Origin: Cephalotus follicularis
Taxonomy: Eukaryota; Streptophyta; Magnoliopsida; Oxalidales; Cephalotaceae
Assembly: GCA_001972305.1 (NCBI GenBank)
Contig: BDDD01000567.1
Span: 372,001 to 436,000, forward strand
DNA length: 64,000 nt
Direction of reading: 5' to 3'
Below are positions 20,551 through 32,884 of this stretch, in pieces. Position numbers and translations under genes: made by a program. Under the pieces are notes generated by a model, which had not been told where the DNA came from, did not search any database, and saw only the letters and a list, made by a program, of their open reading frames with translations. How positions within the stretch are numbered: the stretch's first letter is position 1; every line of letters begins with the position of its first letter.

Positions 20551-23234
20551 TGTCAGGACCCGTTCCCGCTCTAACTATGGGACACGTGTCCTACCGGGGG
20601 TGGCGCTCCTCTTGCCAACAACCCTCTCAAACTAAAACTGCCCGAGGAGCTGTCTTAAAACTCTCTAGGAACCTATCCCGCAAAAAGCCCGTGGAGAAGG
20701 CCTGAGCTAAACGATCAACAAGCATAAAACCCCGGAAGAGAGCGCTCACGTGCTTCTCACGAGCTCTCTTAACAACCTGTGGTCCAACATGCCCGGGGAC
20801 ACCCCTTGTCCTCGGGTCTTTCTCCTTCCCGGGCTAAAACATCCTTAGCTCAAGTTCTAAAATGTTGCGCATAACTAAAGCCCGGGGAGAAACCAATATA
20901 AGCGCCCAGGGAGAAACCCACGCACGCCTCACGTGATCACTTAAACTCCACACTCAAGACCACGCATACATATATTGTCCCCCGACGTACTACCTCCTTT
21001 GCACGTCCCTAAGGATCACATAACAAAACAGACATCAAACGCACCGTTTAACTTAAAACATAAAGCACTTAACATGTAACTCATCACGGGCCTTACTCTA
21101 ACATGGCACCCCTGGCAACTCTCTCCAGGGACACCTTCCCTACTCTCTTGCCAAAGCATAACATCATCATCACCCTGGGGACGCACTGCCTCCCTGGGGT
21201 AAGGCTCTTTAAACATAACCCGTGCTCCCAAGCATAAACATAATAACCTTGCTGGGCTATCCCCCGCTAGAAAACCAAGGACTCCCCAGCACCCGGGAGG
21301 GACCTGATAACTAAAAACTCATAACATGAAATATCCATGAAATCACAAAATAAACAAATCTACTATCTCAAAACATCCATAAACTTTCTTGAAAGTATAA
21401 AATCATTACATATTTGTGCCCTAGCATAACATACACTGCCTCCCCTGGCACGGCAAAAGAATAACATAACTTATCTTTCTTTACATCAAACGAATATCAT
21501 AACAAAACATCTCCCGGCAACCCTACAACAAAAAGGAGGTAAGGGAACCTGAAAGAATGCCTAATGCAATGCAATGCTAAACGCCAGAGCTGACCATCCA
21601 CGGCGCTGAGCTCAAAAACAACCTCGTTACGCTATCTACTGCTGAGCTGGAGGGTCTCCTTCGGCTGGCTGGTCTGCAAAATAACCTGTGAGGGGAATAG
21701 TCTAACTGACTAAGTGACTGGGAACAAAACATCCTTTGTTGCATTCATAAAAAGGAATGCGCTGAAGAAAACTTACCGTGAACATGATTAATATCCCAAC
21801 TGGGGAAGTGAGCTATAAGCAAAATATACGTCATGGCATACAATAAAGAACGCTCAAAGTACTTGAAGAAAACTTACTCTTTTCTCTGCTTAGCTAGTTC
21901 TAGAATATTCATGAAATCCAAAATAAACATAAGAATACAACTAATTAAGAGAAAGAGATCTGAAAAAGAACATGGGTCCTTCTTGGCTAAAACCCGAGGA
22001 GAACAAAACTGGCTTTTCTCTGCTGTGCTTGCTTTGCTGATTACATAAATATACTTGCCAACTTATAGCGGCCTGAGTTGAGTTGGTTTTTGGCCTAAGC
22101 CGAGCTGGGCAGCTTACCGGCCGACTCATCTGTACTTTCTGTTCTTTTGGCCTAAGCCGAGCTGGGCAGCTTACCTGCCAACTTATCTGTACTTTGCTTA
22201 CTGCATCACTAAATGCTGGGCTGGGGACTAAAAGTCTGAGGACAAGGTCGTCCTCTAGAAAACCTACTGAAAGGCTCTATATACTACTATATCTGATAAC
22301 TTAGCTCAACTGTACTCAAACCTTGTACATTGTCCTAGCAACAATGCAAGGTGATCCAGGTATGGAAGCCGGGGACAGACTCACTCAACTTCTCATCCTG
22401 TGACGATAGGCCGAGGAAGAAGGAGCTTGTACCCTATACACTGTCCTAGCCACAATGTAAGGATATCCAGGTATGGAACTCGGGGGCAGACTCGCTCAAC
22501 AACCCATCATAGACAATAGGTACGCTGAGGAGGGGGGTGAACATGTACACGGTATCTCATCCGAAGATGATCGGTATAAAGGATACATAACATCTTGCCC
22601 TGGGCTCTGGGAACACTCCAATAAACAAGAATGGTTAACATAAGACATTACGGAAAACAACTTCCCATCATAACTCACTTACTCAAACGGAAGCTGAGGA
22701 GAAGGATTCTCAAAGAAAATAAGATGAACAATAAAATTCTTTAAAAGAAAGGATGTCCCACTCACAGTTCTTGCTACTTCCTTGGACGTTAACGTCCCTT
22801 CTTCTCTGCTACTCTCTTCCTCTGGCTTGTATGCTTCTTTCCTTTACCCTATCTGCGTCTTCCACTGCTGCGCTCGGATTCAACTGCTACTGGTCCAGGC
22901 GCAAGAACGAGAAGAAGAAGAAAAAGAAAACTAGACTCCCTCTCTCTCTAAAACTCTCTAATCTGCTGAAGCTAGAAGAAAGGATAGCCAAATCTCAAGA
23001 TATCTCCACAGTAATCCCAACTTAAGCCGTCATACATCTTGGAAGTTGTAATCTTCCTCAAGAAGCTTTGCACTTATATCCTCCAACTTCCACAAATCCC
23101 ACTTAAACCTTGGCTTAACATATCCTTCTCTTATCCATTATTACACATAAGCCCAAAAAACAAAATCCTCATATCATATAACTTTAAAAAAAAAAAAAAC
23201 TCTTAAATCTCCAAAAAGATACGGGGGTATTACA
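20551..23234 (-). repeat. X2 left (3') LTR
   Basis: Runs from TGTCAGGACCCG to GGGGGTATTACA on the plus strand. Unlike most LTRs here it has no GTCGAC-type array. It is rich in CCCGGGGA-type segments. The outer quarter equals X1 (1-244). Confidence 0.9.
22088..22201. repeat. 57-bp direct repeat in X2 LTR
   Basis: GGCCTAAGCCGAGCTGGGCA recurs at 22092 and 22149, followed by GCTTACC and a shared CATCTGTACTTT-type end. A third, more diverged start lies near 22070. The other LTR has the same arrangement near 27736-27850. Confidence 0.7.
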
Positions 23235-23399
23235 TTCTCCCCACCTTAAGAAGATTTGTCCTCAAAATTCCTCAAGTCTAACCGTAGGGAAAACCATTCT
23301 ATCATCTAGGGCTTCTCTGTAACCGTGCTCAACTAACAGATACTATAACTTAACTTATCCTACTAAAGGAGAAACATAGAACGCAAGATCTCACCTGGT

Positions 23400-24728
23400 G
23401 GCATGTCTGGTGCTGTCATATCTGCCCCTCTGAGAAGGGAGTAAACCCTTGCTGTAGCTCCTGGTCTGCTTAGAGGTCTGCCACCACTAGCTCTGGCGGT
23501 GCTGCTCTGAGGTGCTGAGAAACTCGTTCTCGGTGTTGTCGCCTGTTGACTTGATCTGGCTGCTCCACGCTTGGAGTCTACTTCATTGCTGGTGCTGCCA
23601 TGGGAGTCATCGCTTCGCTAAGAGATTGCTGAGGAGAATCTCTCTTTATGTTCCCGACCTCACCACATCTGTAACATCTAGAACTTCCTTGCTTGCATTC
23701 CCCCGCATGGGACTTACCACATACTTGGCACTGAGGTAACCTGTTGCTCTGATAAGAACTCCCCTGTACATTGCTAGCAACTGAGGCCGTTTGTGTCTGC
23801 TGAGAGGCTCCACCTCAAGTGTTGCATGAGGACTGAGGTCCCCACTGCTTCTGAACATTGGAGGGGTTCTCTGCTTGCTCAACTTGAGAGGAAGATCTCT
23901 TTTGTCCTTTCTTTTGGCGTGTCCTCTAATCTTCTAAGCTCGACTTTACTCTCTTTGCAGCTTCCACCAAATCGTTGAACACCGACCACGGGGTGACGGA
24001 TACCATGTGCCTGATCTCGAATCCGAGCCCTTCCAGGAACTTCTGACATCTCTCATCTTGATCTGCTACAAGGGATGGAGAAAAATGTGACAACTCCATG
24101 AACCGGTACTCGTACTGGGACACAGATCCGTTTCCTTGCCATAGATGTAGGAACTCTCTTCTTTTTTCTTGAACAAACGTAGGTGGAAAGAAGTACTGTT
24201 TAAACTCCTTCTTGCACTTCTCCCACGTGATCTCTGCCGAGCTACAAGACCTTCCCACCATCTTTGAGCACCTCTTGCAAGAAAGAAGGACGCATTCTTT
24301 ACCCGTAAATCCTCTGCTATGTCGAGCCACGTGAAGATCTCTTCAAGGTCGTTCAACCATACCTCTACGTCCAAGCGGTCTCCTATTCCCTCAAACGACA
24401 TTGCACCTAACTGTTGCATGCGTTCGATCGGAAGAGGCTGGGGTCTGACTAAACCCATAGTCTGAGCCAACATCATTGCTGCCTGCATCATCTCCATAGG
24501 TCCAATGGTAGGTACTGGCGGAGGCATACGCGCGGCTGATTACGCTGCTGGGATAGGCTCTTCTGGTACTTTTCGATCTCCCTATCCTTCTGCTCCCACA
24601 TTCGCTTGCTCCTCTGGCTCTTCTATAGGAACCTCTTGCTCCATGGTCTGGCGAGGAATCGCTCTTCCTCTGCCACTGCCTCTGCCACGACCACCGCCAC
24701 GAACAGCGCTACGAGTCCGAGGTGGCAT
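23400..24728 (-). pseudogene. gag: X2 gag with double zinc knuckle
   Basis: Minus-strand ATG at 24728 starts MPPRTRSAVRGGGRGRGSGR, the usual RG-rich Tekay-type gag beginning. The core near 24440-23950 has LPIERMQQLGAMSFEG, VEVWLNDLEEIFTWLD, RGAQRWWEG, FKQYFFPPTFVQEKR, YEYRFMELSHFSP and KFLEGLGFEIRHM. Near 23740-23660 two knuckles are visible (CQVCGKSHAGEC and CYRCGEVGN). Near 23455 ARVYSL marks the usual gag-protease border, after which similarity ends. A few breaks; a fossil copy of a gag-only element. Confidence 0.82.
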
Positions 24729-24852
24729 CGTCTTCTACAACAACATGCCAACGTATCACGATATCGTCACAACCTAGATGCAATGCATGAATGCAACCCA
24801 AAAGATACTCCACTAACTAACATAGAAAGCACAAGGAAAAACCCAGACCTAG

Positions 24853-24864
24853 GCTCTGATACCA
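24853..24864 (-). other. X2 primer-binding site (tRNA-Met)
   Basis: The minus strand reads TGGTATCAGAGC three bases inside the right LTR boundary, so the right LTR is the 5' LTR and X2 is on the minus strand. Confidence 0.9.
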
Positions 24865-25663
24865 TGTTGTCAGGACCCGTTCCCGCTCTAACTATAGGAC
24901 ACGTGTCCTACTGGGGATGGCGCTCCTTTTGCCAACAACCCTCTCAAACTAAAACTCCCCATGAACCTACCACGCAAAAATCCCGTGGAGAAGGCCTGGG
25001 CTAAACGCGCAATAAGCATTAAACCCCGGAAGAGAGAGCTCAAGTGCTTCTCACGATCTCTCTTAACAACCTGTGGTCCAACATGCCCGGGGACACCCTT
25101 TGTCCTTGTGTCCTTCTCCTTCCCGGGCTAAAACATCCTTAGCTCAAGTTCCAAAACGCTGTGCATAACTAACACCCGGGGAGAAACCAACATAAGCACC
25201 CGGGGAGAAACCCACGCAGACCTCACGTGATCACTTAAACTCCACACTCGAGACCACACATACATATATTGTCCCCCGACGTACTACCTCCTCTGCATGT
25301 CCCTAAGGATCACATAACAAAACAGACATCAAACGCACCGTTTAACTTAAAACATAAAGCACTTAACATATAACTCGTCACGGGCCTTACTCTAACATGG
25401 CACCCCTGGCCACTCTCTCCAGGGACACCTTCCCTGCTCCCTTGCCAAAGCCTAATGTTTAGCATAAAAATGTGTTGTTTTTAATGCGTTATTTATGATA
25501 TTTTTATGCTTGGAATAGGCTACTTTGGTTGTGTTATGTTGATTTTCAGATTTAAGTGCTAAATGACCAAAGTGCAAGAATACTACCCAAAAGTGTGCAA
25601 AATAGAGCTTGAAAGTGTAAAGATTGAAGAATGGACAAATTCGGCAGAAAATAGAGTAAACAC

Positions 25664-25956
25664 GTCGATGTCTATCGTACACATCGATGTCTTTGCTGGG
25701 TTTACACAAACACGTCGACGTCTTTTGTTAGAAGTCGACGTCTTTTCTGGGCAATGTAACTTATCTTGAAGAGCTATGATCAAAGCGTCAACGTCTTTCA
25801 TCATAGGGATCGACGTCTTTGTGCAAATTCGACCTGTAACTTTTGGGCCAGAAGGGATCGACGTCTTTCACCTTAAGTGTCGATGTCTTTCATGCGCATC
25901 TCAGAAAAACGCGACTTTTACAAGAAGACATCAACGTCTTTCATAAGAAGTCGACG
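25664..25956. repeat. GTCGACGTCTTT motif array in OS, pairs at about 20 bp
   Basis: Cores at 25664 and 25683; 25714 and 25734; 25787, 25809 and 25828; 25857 and 25879; 25930 and 25950. Spacing within groups is 19-22 bp; groups begin 50-73 bp apart. The typical copy is GTCGACGTCTTT. The array ends 96 bp before the TATA box. Confidence 0.78.
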
Positions 25957-26045
25957 TCTTCCTCTGCAGCAGAATAGAAAGATTAGATTTTTGCCAGATT
26001 TTGTGACTAGGATTCATTTATTTCCGTTTTTGATTAGTTTTGTAG

Positions 26046-26053
26046 TATATAAA
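26046..26053 (+). promoter_or_regulatory. OS TATA box
   Basis: TATATAAA in the context GTATATAAACAATG, just downstream of the array. The sense strand of OS is inferred from it. Confidence 0.55.
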
Positions 26054-28916
26054 CAATGTTATTTCGGCCAAAACAAGTATGTAATATGTAAGTAGGGTAG
26101 ATTAGGGTAGATTAAAGAGAGTGTGTGGAAATAGCCACCTCCCTCCTTAGTTTAGTTTCATTATGTTTTGTAACTAGTTTTTAGGGTTTTGGGTTAGAAC
26201 AAATCCTAGATTGTTATTGTTTCAATTCCATCAATAAAAAAATCCTTCAATATTCGATTTGTTCTTCAATATTTCTGCCTTCGCACACACTTTGTTTGTC
26301 TGATTAAAATCCACACTCATCTTGTCGGTGAAGCTGAAAGTTTGTGAATGAATGAAGCTTAATTCAACGGAGTCTACTCATACGATTTGTCGCAACGAAC
26401 ACACTTCGTATAGACCTAGCATGACTACTCATTCGTCTTGTCTGATTAAAATCCACACTTTGTATAGACCTAGCGTGACTACTCATACGTCTTGTCATCA
26501 CCGTCGTACTCCGTATAGACCTAGCTGCCGTTGTTTATCAAGGTATGATCGTTCAACTTCATGGAATGTTCAATACAATCTACGGTGAGTTTCTATACCC
26601 TAAACTGCTTTTTAATTATATTTTGTTATCTTTTATTCATTAGTTTTTAATAGTTTATCTTGAAATTGGTATACTTCGCCTAGGTTGGATAGATTATAAC
26701 TAGTTTACGTTTCCCTGTGTTCGACCCATTACTGCAAGATCCGCACACTTGCGGCTATAAATTTTAAAACATTCTTTTTAACAGTGAACACCTAACATCA
26801 TCATCACCCTGGGGACACCCTGTCTCCCTGGGGTAAAGCTCTTTAAACATGATCCGTGCTCCCAAGCATAAACATAACACCCTTGCTGGGCTATCCCCCG
26901 CTAGAAACCCAAGGGCTCCCCAGCACGCGGGACAGACCTGATAACTAAAAACTGATAACATGAAATATCCATGAAATTACAAAATAAAAAAATCTACTAT
27001 CTCAAAACATCCATAAACTTTCTTGAAAGTATAAAATCATTACATTTTTGTGCCCTGGCATAACATACACTGCCTCCCCTGGCATGGCAAAAGAATAACA
27101 TAACTTATCTTTCTTTACATCAAAGGAATATCATAACAAAACATCTCCTGGCAACCCTACAACAAAAAGGAGGTAAGGGAACCCGAAAGAATGCCAAATG
27201 CAATGCTATGCTAAACGCCCGAGCTGATGCTCCACGGTGCTGAGCTTAAAAACTACCTCATTACGCTATCTACTGCTTAGCTGGAGGGTTTCCTCCGGCT
27301 GGCTGGTCTACAAAATAATCTGTTAGGGGATTAGTCCAACTGACTAAATGACCGAGAACAAAACATCCTCTGTTGCATTCATAAAAATGAATGCACTGAA
27401 GAAAACTTACCATGAACATGATTAATATCCCAACTGGGGAAGTGAGCTATAAGCAAAATATACGTCATGGCATACAATAAAGACCGCTCAAAGTACTTGA
27501 AGAAAACTTTCTCTTTTCTCTGCTTAGATAGTTCTAGAATATTCATGAAAGCTGAAATAAACATAAGAATACAACTGATTAAAAGAAAGAGATATGAAAA
27601 AAGAACATGGGTCCTTCTTGGCTAAAACCCAAAGAGGACAACCAAGCTGGAAACTGGCTTTTCTCTGATGTGCTTGCTTTGCTGATTACATATATATACT
27701 TGCCAACTTATAGTGGCCTGAGCTGAGCTGGTTTTTGGCCTAAGCTGAGCTGGGCAGCTTACTTGCCGACTCATCTGTACTTTCTGTTCTTTTGGCCTAA
27801 GCCGAGCTGGGCAGCTTACCTACCAACTTATATTTACTTTGCTTACTGCATCACTGAATTCTGGGGTGGGGACTAAAGTCCGCGGACAAGGTCCTCCTCT
27901 AGAAAACCTACTGAAGGACTTTCTATACTACTATATCTGATAACTTAGCTGAACTGTACTCAACCGCTATACATTTTCCTAGGAACAATGCAAGGAGATC
28001 TAGGTATGGAACCCGGGGACAGACTCACCCAACTTCTCTTCCTGTGATGATAGGCTGAGGAGGAAGGAGCTTGTACATGTGTGTTCGGTTGCGCTCAAAC
28101 CCTGTACACTGTCCTAGCCACAATATGAGGACATCCAAGTATGAAACCTGGGGGCAGACTCGCTCAAAAACCCATCATAGACAATAGGTACACTGAGGAG
28201 GGGGGGTGAACACATACACGTCATCGTATCTGAAGATGATCGATATAGAGGATACATAACATCTTGCTCTGGGCTCTGGGAACACTCCACTCAAAAAGAA
28301 TGGTTAACATAAGACATTAGGGAAAACAACTTCCCATCATAACTCACTTACTCAAACTGAAGCTGAGGAGAAGGATTCTCAAAGAAAATAAGATGAACAA
28401 TAAAATGCTTTAAAAGAAAGGATGTCCCACTCACAGTTCTTGATACTTCCTTGGACGTTAAGGTCCCTTCTACTCTGCTACTCTCTTCCTCTGGCTTGTC
28501 TGCTTCTTTCCTTTACCTTGTCTGCCTCTCCCATTACTGCGCTCAGAAAGCTTCAACTACTACTGGTCCAGGCGCAAGAATGAGAAGAAGACGAAAAAGA
28601 AAACTAGACTCTCTCTCTCTCTCTAAAACTCTCTGATCTACTGAAGCTAGAAGAAACGATATCCAAATCTCAAGATATCTCCACACTAATCCCAACTTAA
28701 ACCGTCATACGTCTTGGAAGTTGTAATCTTCCTCAAGAAGCTTTGCACTTATATCCTCCAACTTCCACAAATCTCACTTAAACCTTGGCTTAACATATCA
28801 TTCTCTTATCCATTATTACACCTAAGCCCAAAAGACAAAATCATCATATCATATAACTTTAAATAAAAAAAAAAGAACTCTTAAATCTCTAAAAAGATAC
28901 GGGGTATTACATACAT

Positions 28917-29939
28917 GATTTTATACAAATCATTATTTTATACGAAAATGTATGTTTTCGATGGAGTGATTTCAAAGACGGATTACATTTTGAATAAATG
29001 TAATATTTTCATTATTTTATAACTTATAAATTACTTGGAAACTATTTCATTTTGAGATTGACTGATTGATTGATTGTGATTGATGCCGTACTGGCCGGGG
29101 TGACGGAGTGTCGCTGATGGCTGGTGGCGGGATATTCTCCTAGGTGCTTGGAGATGGCTAGGGACGCCCAAATACAATGTTACTAAACACTGAGTGCAAG
29201 TAGCACAGGTTACCATAATTGCTGAACACAGAGTGCGAGCATCATGAGTTGATTGATTTGCCTTGCTTCGTGACCCAGGAGTCGGGGTCTGGAGTAAGAG
29301 TACGACGTCGGGGCCAGGAGATGGCTGCGCTCTTCGTACAGTTGATTGGATTGATTGGTCCTTTGAGACATGATTGATGATTTGATGGATGTAGCCACTT
29401 GGCATGGTTGCACATATTGGCATAGATACATATATGTATATATTTACTGTGATATATTATGTATTGCATCACGAATGCATTCATTACATGACATTCATTA
29501 TCATTGACCCTGAATTACAGTAATATTTTAGCCGAGTGAGGACAAAGGCTAACCCCTACAATTACAGATTGATGCAGTGATATGGATATCAATCGTGCGG
29601 GCCGAATCAGAGGGGAGATGGAGTTTTATTTGCTTGAATAAATGTGAAATGATGTATTGAGACATGTTTTTATTTTGGATTATTGTATTAATGTAATAAT
29701 GATGTTGATCGACTTTTAATCACGCTCCGTTTGAGGCCAATTGGCAATGGCTTAAAGATATTAAATGATGGAATCATGTGGTATGGGACACATGATTCGG
29801 TTTACTTATTCAGCTTATTATTAAATGCTTCCGCAATATGTTAATGGAATCAAAGTTTTAAATGTATCGTACTTTGTATAAGCTTGATTTATGTTGATTG
29901 CCATGACTTATATGTCGTTAATGGGAACGGTGTGTGACA
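28917..29939 (+). repeat. V: gypsy solo LTR, right piece
   Basis: Continues V after X2 and its TSD. It contains GTGAGGACAAAGGCTAACCC, the reverse complement of a block conserved in Y1 and Y2, showing relatedness in opposite orientation. It ends GTGTGTGACA before GTTAG. Confidence 0.85.
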
Positions 29940-29944
29940 GTTAG

Positions 29945-30071
29945 CTAATGCGTCGACTTGTATCTTAGGCGTTAACGCCATTCACCCGTCAATATCCAAA
30001 ATGGGCGTTAACACATTAAGGAAGGACCTTAGGCATCAACGTTCGATATTGGCATCGACGCGTAAGGTAGG
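29945..30071 (-). repeat. Y1 LTR, piece 3 of 4, with motif array
   Basis: Short piece between the V and U insertions. Cores at 29952 (GTCGAC), 29971 (GTTAAC), 29988, 30007 (GTTAAC), 30035 and 30054, spaced 17-19 bp with one 28-bp gap. They continue the array begun at 19186, showing that V landed inside it. GTAGG (30067-30071) is the TSD of U. Confidence 0.8.
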
Positions 30072-30355
30072 TGTAATTCCCTGCTTGTTCGTATATGTGT
30101 TTTGTGGACTTTTATATATATGTTTGTTTTCGGGCTTTTTAATTTGTTTTATTTTTTTAAGTTCGGTTGCCCTGTGTCTTAGGCTTATGTGATTTGGGCT
30201 GTTTGATACTAGCCTGAATTTTGGATATGTTAATGCAATGTTGGGTTGGGCCTATATTCATAATTTTTATTTTATTAAAACTTTATTCTATTTTACAATT
30301 TTGAAATTATTAAAACAATTCCCTTTTCTTTTATTTCTAAAATCTCCTAATTTCT

Positions 30356-30397
30356 ATTATTTATTTTATTTTATTTTATTTTATTTTATTTTCCTTA
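30356..30397. repeat. TTTTA microsatellite
   Basis: About seven uninterrupted copies of TTTTA, in the LTR of U; the 3' LTR has a shorter run near 37600-37622. A similar run lies in Z1 near 42822-42851. Confidence 0.85.
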
Positions 30398-31264
30398 TTC
30401 TTTTTCTGTCCTTCTTTCTTCCCTCTCTTTCTCCCGTAACTCTCTCTTTCCCAATCTTCTCACACGTTTTCAGTCTTATTTTTTCATTTTTATTGCCTGA
30501 AAATCTTCTCTTCTTCCTTATGTGATTAGATTATGTTTCTAAATTCATTATTCTTCCCTCTATTCTCTCTTCTTTTTCCCGTTTAAGAATGCCTTTGTCA
30601 TTGTGATATGTCAACCGAATTCCAAAGCCTATCACTACCGAAATTGCAAGTTGGAATTGCTGTGTTCTTGTGTTGATTCATTCTTCATCAATATCAGGTT
30701 TGTTGGTGTCTTTTGTTGTCTTTTGGTTATCTTTTCTTGGCAAGCTTTGGGTTGTGTTGTCTTTTCCTTTGTTCCTGTTGCACATCCGGTTAACAATTGT
30801 TCAGTGGTATTCTTTCTGCTGTTTCTAGGTTCTTAATACCATTAGAGGTTAGTGAATCCTGCTGTGATGGTTTATTCGATTTTGTTATGTTGTTTTCCTG
30901 TTGAATAGGGTGTTAAAATTTGTTTTGGTCCCTGCAATTTTATATGTTCTGTCATTGTATTTCTAAGCGTGTCAGCATGTTTTAAACACCATGGATATGT
31001 TATAATCTGGTTTTAATGTCTGCAAGTGGTAGTGGACAGAAAATTGGACTTATATGTGTGCATATATACAGGCTCTTTCATTCTTTCTCTTGAAGTTAAC
31101 CATTGCCAATATGCGATTCCATGTCAATTCTGTGTTTTTGTGTCATCTAAACATCATATAATGTCTCATGTATATGTTCATATGTCTCCGGTATGATGTC
31201 ATTCATGTTTGGGTAGTTTTCGTATTGAAAATGGTGTGTTTCTGCTGTTCTGTCGATCAGAACA

Positions 31265-31461
31265 GTCGGCTGGTTTTTTTATTGACAGTCGGCTGGTTTG
31301 GTTGAGCAATTGGCTTTTTTTTATGAATAGTCAGCTGGTTTGGTTGAGCAGTCGGCTGCAATATGAAAGCAGTTGACTAATTCTGTTGTGTAGTCGGCTG
31401 GCCCTGTTGGATAGTCGGCTGCCAAGCTTCCACAGTCGACTGGAGCTCTGTGACAGTCGGC
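31265..31461. repeat. CAGTCGGCTG motif array in U 5' LTR, exact 21-bp period
   Basis: Ten cores start at 31265, 31288, 31309, 31330, 31351, 31372, 31393, 31414, 31435 and 31456. After the first 23-bp step, eight consecutive steps are exactly 21 bp. Cores are GTCGGC, ATTGGC, GTCAGC, GTTGAC and GTCGAC, mostly within CAGTCGGCTGG; the 9-11 bases between copies vary. Confidence 0.88.
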
Positions 31462-32884
31462 TGTTTTGCCCATAAAATTTCTGTTTTCAACTGTTTTGAT
31501 CCGTTTGTTCTCCGAATCAATCCTAGTCTTTTCTAAACACTGTAATGAGTTTGTTTAATGTCTTTAATGTTTCTTAGACCATTATATGAATGGTTTTGGG
31601 TGTCTTTTAGATCGTTGTGCTTCAAAGGGGAGTTTGAATTAATAATCTTTCCGTAAGTGCTTTTGTGAAATGCATAAGGTACGTATTTCTATCGTTCTTT
31701 GGCTATCTGATTTTATCGAACTGAAGTCAGTTTTGTTTTATGCTATGTTCCTCGTTTTATGAACTGGACTATATTTCGGAAATGAAGTTGGTTTTTGACA
31801 TTTTATGAATTTAAATGTTCCTGACTTTATTTTTTGTGCTATGATACGTTACGATATGTTATGAAAATATCATCTCTTCATCACAAAAATAAATGAGTTG
31901 ATGTTTTGACTATGAAATGTAGGTTATGATATCGTTGTGAACGACTTTCAAATATGTTGTGAAAGCATATCTATGTGTTTTTAATTGATTTTGATAAATC
32001 GATGTTTTCTAAATGATTGCATACTGAGTATTGTACCCACCCATGGGGCGTACCATAGGCATGTCGTAGGCCTGGCACGGGGACATGACACTTCCGTAGC
32101 GGTGTGATTAGTCTACGGCGTGTCTAAATGTTATGAATAAATCCCATGAGGTGGATTTATTGATCCATTTTGTATGATAGAGGCGTATGAATCGATTCTA
32201 GTTTATGGATATGTGATATGAAATGATATGCGAGAATTGACTTGTGTAGTGTCGTACACTGCAATTCTAGTGGGCATGTGGAATTAGCGCCTCCCTTGCC
32301 AATATATGTTATGAAATGTGATACGATATGTGGCTCAGTATGACTTTATCAATCATGAAATGATGTTTGAAATGTTTTGTAAATGTTTCAAAAGATATGA
32401 AATTGGTATTTTATGGAAATTCGAATATGATTAAACTCTTTTAATTAAGTTTCATTGAGATCTTACTGTTTTTAAACTTATTGTTTACTGCTTTTACTTT
32501 CATTATCCGTACTGAGGTTTGCTCAGTCGCGTTTTTGTTTTCCATGTGGCAGGTTATCAGGAGCAGCGGGGGAATGTGTGAATGAGAGATGACCACCTTT
32601 ATGTCATGGATTCCTGGGAGTGTGATCCTTATGTGTCTTTGGTTTTAGTGGTCATGAACAATATGCTAATTTGTTTTATGTTTCGGTATTTTACGTTCTG
32701 AAATATGTTAAGTTTTAAGTTTTGAACAATTTTTCAGTTATGCTATGACCGCCACGTTTTGGCTAATAAAGGAATGTTTATGTTCAATTAAAGTTATGTC
32801 TATGTTCAGATAAGTTATGATATGCTATGATATGTTTTGTTATGACATGTGACGACTCCCGCCGTCTGTGGGTGTTACAGATTG

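Larger units (their letters stand above)
25456..26790 (+). mobile_element. OS: solo LTR, Athila/OTA-like gypsy (tentative)
   Basis: 1335 bp, TGTTTAGCAT to AGTGAACA, with a perfect TSD CCTAA (25451-25455 and 26791-26795). No internal region. The TATA-like TATATAAAC is at 26046-26053. Near the 3' end CCCTGTGTTCGACCC and CACACTTGCGG recall the LTR ends of Athila and Tat elements, which is the only basis for the family call. A directly repeated stretch (TATAGACCTAGC with TGACTACTCAT) occurs near 26410-26530. Confidence 0.75.
20551..28911 (-). mobile_element. X2: gag-only gypsy element with 2.7-kb LTRs
   Basis: Perfect TSD TACAT (20546-20550 and 28912-28916). Left LTR 20551-23234, right LTR 24868-28911 (the latter holding OS). 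The internal region 23235-24867 is only about 1.6 kb. A tRNA-Met primer site on the minus strand next to the right LTR and a purine tract next to the left LTR set the orientation. The internal region carries gag and nucleocapsid and stops at the gag-protease junction; no RT, RNase H or integrase is present. This fits terminal-repeat elements with only gag (TR-GAG), which would need pol from relatives. Confidence 0.9.
24868..28911 (-). repeat. X2 right (5') LTR, interrupted by OS
   Basis: Same sequence as 20551-23234 with OS inserted at 25456-26790. Without OS and its duplicated target it is about 2.7 kb. It ends GGGGTATTACA before the TSD. Confidence 0.9.
30072..32879 (+). repeat. U 5' LTR
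   Basis: 2.8 kb, TGTAATTCCCTGC to GGGTGTTACA. Contains a TTTTA microsatellite (about 30356-30397), the 21-bp-phased motif array (31265-31461), and a late stretch with repeated TATGATATG. Confidence 0.93.

Noticed and set aside
28451-28636. Short open frame MDVKVPSTLLLSSSG
   Set aside because: Inside the X2 LTR; the same region in the other LTR and in X1 does not preserve it.
29031-29484. Overlapping minus-strand frames in the right part of V
   Set aside because: Non-coding LTR sequence homologous in inverse sense to the Y1 and Y2 LTRs; no conserved domain.
31265-31461. CRISPR-like regular spacing of short palindromes
   Set aside because: The repeats are only 10-12 bp and variable, spacers are about 10 bp, and the host is a plant retrotransposon LTR with no cas genes.
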